NCBI GenBank assembly: GCA_963555705.1
Contig: OY743169.1
Location: forward strand, 46,302,124-46,366,123
Origin: Ligustrum vulgare
Lineage: Eukaryota > Streptophyta > Magnoliopsida > Lamiales > Oleaceae
DNA length: 64,000 bases
Direction: 5' to 3'
Made by a program: the position numbers and the translations under genes. Below are positions 55,150-64,000 of the stretch, piece by piece. Below the pieces are notes generated by a model. It was not told the origin of the DNA. It saw nothing but the letters and a program-made list of their open reading frames with translations, and did no database searches. Position 1 is the stretch's first letter, and each line of letters begins with the position of its first letter.

Positions 55150-58100
55150 CTGTGATTCATTGGTACGCATTTCATCTTCACGTTCCCAAGTAGCCTCTTC
55201 TACTGTATGATTCCTTCAAAAGGACTTCAGTTAGTGTTATCTTCTTCCTTCTAAGTTCTTTCCCTGCTCTCATTAGGATTCTCACAGGTGCTTCCTCATA
55301 AGTTAGATCCTCACGAAGATTAAGTGACTCATAGATGAGAATATGAGAGGGATCCGAAATGTACTTCCTCAACAATAAGACGTAAAACACCATTTGTATC
55401 CCAGATGGTTTTGGTAGCACTGCAATCAAATAAATTAGGTCACTCATCATTTCTAGCCTCTCAAAGGCCAACAAAAAGGCTCAACCTTCTTCTCGAATCT
55501 CATGACCCTTTCATAGGAGTTACTTTCAAGAAGATCATATCACATGCGGCGAATTCCAATGGTTCCCTTCTTTTGTCAGCATAGTTCTTCTGTCTACTCT
55601 TTGCATTTTTCATCCCCTAACGAATTATTTCAACAACTTCAGTTGTCTGCTGTACTATTACTGGACCCAATAATCTTCTTTTTCCTTTTTCATTCTTGTG
55701 ATCATTTATTCCAAACAAGGTATTAACATATATTAAATACTTCCATACAAATACTCGAAAGCAAAGATTTAAACCATTCGACACAATATTTTAGGCTTAC
55801 CTATTAAGGTACTTAAATCCAAACCAAAGTTTGAAAAATGTACTTGCCTTTACAATTTTCTCAAAATAATCATTTCTCACGTTCACACAAAAAATCATAT
55901 TTGAAATAAGGGACTTAATTTCATGCAACTTACGAATTGTACTAATCCATTTCCAGCCTTTCATACGATCTATTCTAACGTCTAAACCTTAATATATACA
56001 TTGATTGATCACATTCTTAAAACTAAAATCAAGAAAATTGACCAAAATAAGACTTTATAATCCAGAATTATTGAAACTTGACGTCCATACCAAAATATAC
56101 AGTAGAAATACTAAAACTTTAACAGAATATTTCTGGAATGATTTACAAACGAAATCCTTTCTGAACATGCTGACATTTCTTTTAAAATCGGAAGATCCAA
56201 CTTAAATCCTGTAACCCATACTTATATATTGTAATCAAGTATTCAGCATCATACACTCATCTTAAAACTAAAGCCAAGGTACTAATTTAAGAATTCATGC
56301 TTTCCAAAATCATCATAACAATACTCTAACCAAGTATTTTATAAATAAATCATTGACCTATCACCAATGAATAAAACTTTTGTGATTCATATAAAATTCC
56401 TCATCAAGTTTACTTAAACCAAATATACAATCCCATTATAAGTAAAAGTCACACAACTAACCTCAAATAATCATATCAATCTCTAAGATTACAACATAAT
56501 AACCATCATATCCTTCACGCGAACCTTTTACGTCAATATACTTACTAAGATTTTATAACAATCTCTCAAACTCAATAAATTTTTGGATTCTGCCATTGTC
56601 ACTCTTTCTGCACACTACTCCATAATAAATAATCATTGTGAAGTCTTATTCTCATTTTCTACAAATCCTATCCACAAGGACAATTGCCTAAAATTTCATT
56701 TCTTATTTTTGAATCAAGATACCATCAATAATAATCTCCACAATTTCATGGTATGTACTATCATAAACTTCCCTCCGATCAGATGCATTACTTCTGCAAT
56801 ACTTGTACAAATCTAGGACCTGGTAAAGTTTCTTTCATCAATTTCATCCAACAATCTCTCATATAATATTTTAGTATCATCAATGAAAACTTAACGTACC
56901 TCAGTGAATCATTCAGATTACGATGAAACCTAATTTATTTTCCATGACTGAGATTCATCTTTCTTCAAATTCCACTTAAAACCAAATATAGCATAACTTA
57001 TTCATGGAAAGTCAACTTATTTCATAATCTCAATACATCGTCACCTTCAGTTCTCACCATAAGAGCAATCACATTATTCCTTATAATCATCTATTACACC
57101 TTTTTATATACAATTGACCTTATGACAAGCATTATCTCACATAATCCCAAACATTCAATCGCATGTCCCCAATTTCTCACTTTGAATAAGTGGTTACTCC
57201 TTTAAGGCATCTCACCATAAAATATTTTCAATATCTCCCCTTCATGGTAACTGACTAATCCCAATAATCATATTACATGTAAATTCAACAGACGGTAAAT
57301 GGTTTTCCTAACCATCACAAAGATTTAAAATGCAAGCTCTCAACATAGCCTCTAAACTCTGTATAAAGAAATATTCGCCGATTACTTAAGTCATTATTCA
57401 ATAACCCGAATGACATCACGTCTCTTCATTAATCTTTGTAAGCCCATGGAAAATCCTCTCCAAATTTCAATAAATTTTTACTATTTCTTTAAAAACATAT
57501 CAAACCATAATAATTTGTCATCTCTAAAACTTCTTTATCACCAAATATCACCAAAATAATTAAAACGATAGAATTTACCTGAATATTCTCTCTATGTAGT
57601 ATATCCAATAACATATTATTCACAAATCAACATAATATCATCATCTTATCTTTAACATATCTTCCCGATCAAATTCCAAAATAAATCAACAGTATTATCT
57701 CATAACCTTATAATTTATAATATTCTCCAATACAAGTGATCATTCCTTACTAGTGATCAATCCGTTCCCAAGAATAATTAAGATTCTTCCCAATAACGCC
57801 ATAATACTTGTCGTCACTCATCTTTTCAAAATATAACTTATCATTTCCCAATGTATGGATCAAATCATTACATAACTTCATGTATACCTTGATATCCCAG
57901 AAAACCAATCCATAATTCCTCAACATAACAATTTCAAATCATAATTTCCAATATCAATATCTCACTTCCTTCAATACATTAGTTGGTTCAAAAGACTACT
58001 CATACTTATAAATATATGCCACAAATCATATTCCCAAAATTTAATCACAAGACCAAACTACATAATAAATTTCTCTCAAAATAGAGGAATAATTCACTTA

Positions 58101-59443
58101 CTCAACACAATATCCATTACTTAATTCCCAATAACTAAGAACCAAATCTTTAAACCTCTAATTTCATAGTTCTTCTCATAAAAGTCTCAATAAAATCATA
58201 TCACTTCTAATCTCAACATCTCTTCACAACTTCATAAAACTGGTTTTTGCCATGTCTAAATTCAATTATGCAAAGTCTCATAATACCATATTTCTTCTTC
58301 ATGTATAGCTCCTGGGCACCCCATGGCAAAAAGCTAGATCAAACAAAACCTTTGTCCACGAGATTCTATAGTTGCACTTTGAGCTCTTTTAAGTTACAAA
58401 GGAGCCATCCGATATTATACCTTGGATACTAGAGTTGCGCACTTAATCTATGACAAATTCAATCTCTCCTTTAGGCGGTAAATCACAAGAATCTTCTGAG
58501 AACATCTTTAGTCATTCTCGAATAACAGAAATTTGTTCGAGAGAAGTATTCACCTTAAACACTTCAATTATTGTAACCAGGTAGGCTTAATAACTCTTAT
58601 TCATCAATTGACGAGCCTTCACCACTGATAATATCGAAATAGAAGTTTCACCTTTACTTCAACAAAACTAAAAGGGTTTCATTTGAAGGTTTAAATACCA
58701 CCTTAACGTAGCCAGTGATTGAAACCTTATACCGCAATAATCATTCCATTCCTAGTATGACATCAAGTTTGTGGGTATTCAGTGTTATGAGATCTATCAT
58801 CTACTCCTTCCCATTCACCATGGTTGGGACATTTCTCAACACATAACTTTAGTTCAACAATTCTTCAAATGGCGTTGACAATATAAACTTGGTCTCCAGC
58901 TACTGAGATGGGTAAATCAATTTTCCTATAACTGTTGGACTATCAAATGAGTGGGTAGTCCCGAGATCAAATACGATCAATGCTTAATACTAAGTTCGAT
59001 GACTTCTCAACTTCCGACTTGGATATAATATACATTCTTGCCGATGTAGTCTCCATGACTCAAGTACTATTCCCATTCACTTCTCGTTTGGACATTGTAT
59101 ACTCTCGATCCGATATCCCATTCATCTCCATTTCTTATTTCACAAAAAGATCTAATAAACGGCACCCAAAATTTTAATAACCATTACTTTCTCACTTCCT
59201 CATTTACATAACGAAGATATACTCCTTATATTCACTGACAACATTCTTAACCTTTCACTTTCCGACATTACACATTAGCATGCAAGAATTTACAATAATT
59301 GGAACATCAATTAACATTTCATAATTTAAACCAAAATTTAACTTACCAGATGATCGAGGGAGAAGCACTTGAGGCGTGACTCAGTACCCGAACCATTTTC
59401 AAATAAATTTTAAAAGTCTACAGAATCACTTTTAAAACTCTTA
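55150..59443 (-). pseudogene. Decayed pol of Tekay-type element
   Basis: Minus-strand traces in correct order. Protease: FDLGTTHSFDSPTV near 58960, then THKLDVILGME near 58750. RT start: PWGAQELYMKKKYGIMRLC near 58320, where a consensus RT would have intact Leu-Cys-Ile-Asp-Tyr. Integrase tail plus chromodomain-like region: LLRKYISDPSHIL, LREDLTYEEAPVRIL near 55400-55290. Between them are many stops and frameshifts; RT catalytic and integrase core motifs were not found intact. Gag is missing or unrecognisable. It could not have moved by itself in this state. Confidence 0.75.
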
Positions 59444-59455
59444 GCTCTGATACCA
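59444..59455 (-). other. Primer-binding site of Tekay-type element
   Basis: GCTCTGATACCA on plus, the exact complement of TGGTATCAGAGC, four bases from the 5' LTR. Confidence 0.92.
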
Positions 59456-59459
59456 AAAA

Positions 59460-62228
59460 TGTAACACCCCAAGTTTCAAAACCTAAAACCTAGGCATGTT
59501 AACTTCCATTCACATTAATTGCGGAATTAAATTGTTTACACGAAAAAAATGTTCTTTATCTATTATAAGATTTTAGCGAAATTTCGGCAGAGTCTCCTCT
59601 ATAAATTGGACATAGCCAACCTGTAGAGGAGCATCAAAACCATTTATAAATACACATCACAACTCACTCCATCCCAAACATCATCCAAACCATTATAATA
59701 AGTCCCAAACTCCTCAACAATACAATTCCAAGTAAATAAACTTTAGCAAATGAAATAAGAGGTAATTTAACCTCAATAATACATGAATTAAAGGATTAAT
59801 AATTAGAAACTGAAATAAATTCTAATTTAACTTTATTTTAAAAGAGTTGATGCGGGTATAGCCTGAGTCAGCTGCCGAGTGCTCTCCTTGGATCACCTAA
59901 CTTTCATCACCTGAAATGTTGGGGAGGGATTGGGGTGAGCTAAACCTCAGTAAGTAAACTGTATGCATGAATGCATGCTTATGACATGAATGCTTTTCAA
60001 AAATTCCATGTATGTATCCCCATTTACTTTACTTTCCAGAACTTTCAAACTTTTCGAACTTTCACTTAACATTTCAAAACTTCACTTCATTCCATCGTGA
60101 GCTCACTTGATGTAACTTCTAGTCAATCAGAATACAGTGGGCAATTACTTATTTGGAACCAGATTAACATGCGCATTTCCACCGCAAAGCGGTTTAACAT
60201 TCACTTTCCCACCGCAAAGCGGTGTAACATTAACTTTCCCACCGCAAAACGGTGTAACATTACATTCGGGTACGCCGGTCCCCCGCGCCCCATTTCCCAC
60301 TCGCATCTTTCATGACATAGAAGTACACCCATTCTTTCAAAAACTTGGGATACATAATTTTTGACAAAAATTGCACTTTGACACATTCATTTCATTAAAA
60401 CATTTGACTTTCCCATGTCGATGCCAATGCATGCTTGATGATGCAATGACATGTAACGTGCATGCTTGAACATTTCCTTAACTACACATAATTGCATATG
60501 GTAGACCAAAAGCATTAAAATTCCGTAATTAACACGAATGTCAATTAAGCACATTAATTTCACATTAACATTCAACTTTGATGAAAGTAGGGGGAAGTTT
60601 ACTTACTTGACATCCTTAATATTTACCGTTTTCTTGATTTGCAAGTGGAGGAGTCTCGACTGCCAGTGTCGTCAATGTACCAACAATCCTAGTTATATTC
60701 ATTCATTAAATAAAATATACTTTTATTAGCATTAACCCCCGAAATTGAAATTGACCAATTAAAATTCGAAATCATAACTGAGTGAAGATTTATAAAACAT
60801 TCATATACCTTAATATTTCAAAAATTACCATTATGCTTCAAATTAAACTAGCAGTACAATTTAAAAGACATAACTTACGGATTTAGAAACTTGAAACTTC
60901 ACACACACACATTATCCAAAATTTGAAATCCACCACTGAGGTTAAAAATTCTATGTGACTCACAATTTGATTCAAACATGTCTAAATATATTTACTCAAA
61001 TCTCAAACCAAATTTTAACTTTGGAATTTACTTATTTATAAATCAACATATAAACTAAACAATTAACTAACACAATTGAATTTATATTTATACCCTTTCT
61101 AGCTCAAAAAATGAAACTAAACATTTTTCGACATTTGAAAACTAACTGTGAACGACTAGAAATTTCAGCAAAAATTCCAATGATCAGAATTTCATATATA
61201 CATACTTTAAAATTTTCTGAAATTTATTTACGTTTATTCCACGTACCCAAATTCTAAAATTCTCAAATAAACAAATTTAAACTTCAACAATCTCATTAAG
61301 TCCAAATCTGAAATTCCTTCGTATAATGTGCCAGACCCATACTTGTATATTCGAAATCTGAAAAATCTGTTGTGGAAATTACATATCTATATATACATAT
61401 ATACATACACTAATTTATGTATCGCCCAAAATATGAGTTTAACAGAATAAATTTCGAAATTCCACTAGAACCCAAATCTGAAAAATCAGAAAGCTTCGTA
61501 CCAATACATACCTTCAACATATATACACACATATATACATATACATATACATATACATACATTTGTGTGTGGGTGAAAGTGTGTGTGCAAAACTGTGTGC
61601 GTGTGTGTTCGGGTTGAGTGTGTGCAGCGCGGAGGGAGGGAGGGAGAGTGCTACCGTATTGGAGGCCGACGAGGTGGTGGCGGAATTAGCGGTGGTCGCC
61701 GTCGCCGTGAGGGGAGAGGAGAGTGAGTCGCGAGAGAGAGAGAGAGATCGAATGGAGAGAGAGAGCGTGTCTTGAGAGAGAGAGAGAGACCGAGAGGCGT
61801 AAGTGAGGGAGAGGTGGAATGAGGGTTTAGGTTTAATTTTAATCTTTTAAAATTTGCAAATTGGTCCCTCAAGTCTCATAAATTGGTAATTTAAGTCCAT
61901 GACTCTCAAATAAAATTCCAAAGTGTCACCAAACTTTTCCCAACTTCAACATAATGCAATTTAGGCAACTTACTACTCAACTACAATAAAAATGGCAAGT
62001 AACAATTAAAATAAACAATTAGACATAAAATTGCACGTAAAATAATTAAGTAACCAATTTATAAACTTTCGAATTGGTACATTGATCGAGACGGCGTCCA
62101 AGTCTTTCCACTGCAAAATAATTCCATTTATAGACATTAAAAATTATCAATTTAAAATTTATAACAACATTAACATAAATATCATGTGGGATTTCAAGAT
62201 TGCCCATAAAATGAAAAGCGGTCTTACA
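59460..62228 (-). repeat. 5' LTR of Tekay-type element (2769 bp)
   Basis: Nearly identical to 52335-55097. The length difference comes from GA microsatellite steps near 61735-61790. Hairpin units at 60181, 60211 and 60241. Confidence 0.92.
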
Positions 62229-62233
62229 ACTAT

Positions 62234-62341
62234 GATCTCAACTGCGTGAAGGAGGATCTCAAGGAGATGGAGGCAAAAGAACAAGCACTAAGAGCATCCA
62301 ATTTGAAGATCGGAGGTCCTTCTGACGGAGCTGCCACTTGA
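62234..62341 (+). pseudogene. Antisense extra ORF of Tat element, C-terminal end
   Basis: Continues the coiled-coil frame from 52334 in frame after removing the insertion (SPNY joined to DLNCVKEDLKEMEAKEQ), ending at TGA 62339-62341. Confidence 0.75.
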
Positions 62342-63054
62342 TTTTTTGTTTTATCTACCCTGAAAGGCTTCTCTTGTAATTTTCAAGTTTTCTGTTGTAA
62401 TGAAGACTTTGGTTTCTTAGATTGTAGTTCTTATTTATATATTTTGCTCATTGACCTCAACACTTCAATAAATTTGACATCCTTTTATAATTAATATCAA
62501 TCTTATCATGTAATGACCCATCTTGTGTTAAGACCGGTAATCACTAACATACTCATAATAATCAACTTGAACTCAATATATATAATTTGGTTAAGCTTGT
62601 TAATCTGAACTCAACTTATTAAAGACTTTATGTAGTGCCCATGTTTTTCATCTGATGCTCTCGTGGGATTAGGTTTCTCCTCAAGTGTGTAGCACTTACA
62701 CCACTTGGGAGTCTGTTCCTCATCGGGAAACTTACGGACTGTTTTGAGCTCTTATCCACTCGTAGGGATTATTGGGCACGCCATTGGAGCTAATTTTACC
62801 AGACCGTGACCGGGTTTTTGTTCCCTTTTCGAGTTTCGAGGTCGTGACCTAACTCGGGACTTCTGAGTTCGTTAACTGAACTCAGGAAATTTGTATCTCA
62901 GCTTTAGCCGATCTTGTTAGGCTTGAGAATTGAGGTTGGGTTCTTGATGGTTCACAAATATTGATAACAAAACGATGTTTTCTCATTTCGATAAAACTCG
63001 TCATACAAAAATTTCGTTCACAAAAGATTTTGTAATTCTACTGGTAATAGATTT
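62342..63054. other. Spacer between antisense ORF and integrase fragment
   Basis: Starts with a plausible 3' untranslated region of the antisense ORF (T-rich, GTTGTAATGAAG). No coding signal recognised in the rest. Confidence 0.5.
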
Positions 63055-63686
63055 TTAGGTGCTCAGCATTCCATGGATGTAAAAGTGGAATTCCATCCAA
63101 ATTTTGAAGTTCGTGGACTTCGTTTTCCAGAACCTTGTTATTTGGTAAGGTCCCTCCCAGTTCAGCAAGAAAGATCCGACACTGGGTTCTTTGGTGGCTA
63201 GGAAACCTTTCTTAGGACTAGGTCTCCTATTTCGAAACACCTTCTTCGAACCTTGTTATTGTAATATTTCTCACTTCTATGTTTGTAAACGGCTTTTTGA
63301 AAGTTGGCCATCTCTCTTTTTTCATCCAAAAAGTCTAGCTCTATTGCAAGAAAGATGTTGTTCTGTTCTTCATCAAAGTGCAAAGTTTTGTATGTTCGTA
63401 CTTCGATCTCAACTGAAATAACTGCCTCTATTTCGAAAGCCATGGAAAAAGTTGTTCCTCTTGCGCTCGTTCTGGTCATAGTTCGATAGGACCATAACAC
63501 ACTAGGTAGTTCTTCTGCCCAAGTTCCTGAGTTTTCTAGTTTGGCTTTCAAAGTGTGTTTGATAATTTTGTTGATAGCTTCGACCGGGCCATTTCCTTGG
63601 GGGTGGTTAGGCCTTGAGAAGTGTTTTCTTGTGTTTAGTCCTTCACAAAATTCTCTAAGCCTCCTGTTGTCAAACTATTTTCCATT
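63055..63686 (-). pseudogene. Tat-type integrase fragment
   Basis: Minus strand. From about 63680: REFCEGLNTRKHFSRPNHPQ (aligned to the integrase region holding the catalytic Glu, here GPVEAINK), then WAEELPSVLWSYRT and ARGTTFSMAF, EKREMANFQKAVYKHRSEKY, FEIGDLVLRKV and, after a frameshift near 63200, NWEGPYQITRF. Motif order and the DLVLRKV/GPY ending fit Tat/Athila-group integrases. The N-terminal part is cut off by the hAT-type element at 63687. Confidence 0.8.
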
Positions 63687-64000
63687 AGTGATGGCAATAA
63701 TGCCTACGGACCCGATACCCATTGGAGACCTGACATAAATGGGCGAGGATGACCCGACTAAATGGGTTTGTGGGTCAAGTATGGAGGTAAATGTTAAAAC
63801 CCGACATGAGTATGGGTAGGGTGCGGGTTTTACTACAAAATACATACCCGATCCGCATACCGATTAATTTTCTTAAAGAATTATAGAATTTAAAATAAAA
63901 ATGATTGTGTGAAAAAAAAATCCTTAAAAAAATAAGGGAGAGATATGACCATATATTGTCATTGGGAAGTAGTTTTTTGAAATAGTAAAATCGTTAAATA
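63687..64000. mobile_element. hAT-type non-autonomous element, left part (window edge)
   Basis: Begins TAGTGATGGCAATAATGCC and is closely similar to the 5' half of the element at 19509 (ACCCGATACCC, GACATAAATGGGCG). The right end is outside the window. The expected 8-bp TSD would be TTTTCCAT (63679-63686). Confidence 0.82.

Larger units (their letters stand above)
52335..62228 (-). mobile_element. Ty3/gypsy element of Tekay/Del type (minus), decayed interior
   Basis: LTRs 52335-55097 and 59460-62228, TSD ACTAT (52330-52334 and 62229-62233). On minus it starts TGTAAGACC and ends GGGTGTTACA, followed by the primer site TGGTATCAGAGC, a layout common in plant Tekay elements. The interior (4362 bp) keeps traces of protease, RT and the integrase tail but is full of stops, and gag is not recognisable (only about 440 bp lie before protease). 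LTR identity is very high (about a dozen substitutions in 2.76 kb by eye). Confidence 0.9.
49206..64000 (-). mobile_element. Tat-lineage Ty3/gypsy element (minus), partial, with later insertions
   Basis: Left border is a 3' LTR (TGTTGA to TCAACA), preceded on minus by a purine tract TGGGGGATAAT. Then comes an antisense (plus-strand) ORF region and a minus-strand integrase fragment near the right edge. An antisense extra ORF between pol and the 3' LTR is a known feature of Tat elements. The rest of pol and the 5' LTR lie beyond the window. Interrupted by a Tekay-type element (52335-62228) and an hAT-type element (63687 on). Confidence 0.7.

Noticed and set aside
58247..59177. Plus-strand ORFs in the Tekay interior
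   Set aside because: They lie opposite minus-strand protease and RT traces, which explain the sequence better.

Overview
This window is flowering-plant nuclear DNA, probably from a eudicot. It is AT-rich, has no bacterial-style operons, and is almost wholly built from retroelements, endogenous pararetrovirus (Caulimoviridae) debris, small hAT-type DNA elements and a few decayed gene pieces. The species cannot be named from sequence alone. I see no convincing intact host gene, and no tRNA or rRNA gene. All boundaries, target-site duplications (TSDs) and difference counts below were read by eye.

Left part (1-16934). A decayed caulimovirid copy on the + strand (protease, reverse transcriptase, RNase H, then an extra ORF) is split by a Ty3/gypsy element at 2724-15866 (TSD AATAT). 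That outer element has gag and part of protease but no reverse transcriptase or integrase. It was itself hit twice: by a young, apparently intact Ty3/gypsy element at 4680-11850 (TSD CACTA, 906-bp LTRs, 1654-codon polyprotein) and by a solo LTR of another family at 12650-14317 (TSD GTTAA).

Middle part (16935-31341). This holds a 310-bp tandem duplication, a perfect 34-bp palindrome, an unrecognised gene-like stretch, a 633-bp hAT-type element with an 8-bp TSD, and a second, heavily rearranged caulimovirid locus (21239-27029). In that locus two direct copies of one 234-bp viral segment bracket an opposite-orientation block, making two potential hairpins. Most viral edges abut (TA)n tracts. A B3-domain gene remnant lies at 29603-31060.

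Right part (31342-64000). A third related gypsy element (minus strand, 31342-38745, 879-bp LTRs) carries a 473-bp hAT-type insertion and a frameshift, and lacks a matching TSD. It abuts a truncated, frame-broken Ty1/copia element (minus), which in turn abuts a replication protein A-like gene remnant (minus). From 49206 to the window end lies a minus-strand element of Tat type: 3' LTR, an antisense spliced ORF, and an integrase fragment. Its antisense ORF is interrupted by a gypsy element of Tekay/Del type with 2.76-kb LTRs (52335-62228, TSD ACTAT), whose LTRs are nearly identical although its interior is badly decayed. A truncated hAT-type element ends the window.

The most striking unexplained signal is shared by the three related gypsy families. 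Their LTRs carry arrays of the palindrome ACGGCCGT, mostly in pairs spaced 21 (20-22) bp start to start, about two DNA helical turns. Two of the families also keep the same pair-to-pair spacing (about 75, 75, 52 bp). The same families share a 16-nt leader motif just upstream of gag and a short repeated peptide between protease and reverse transcriptase. Other LTRs here carry different CpG-rich palindromes.
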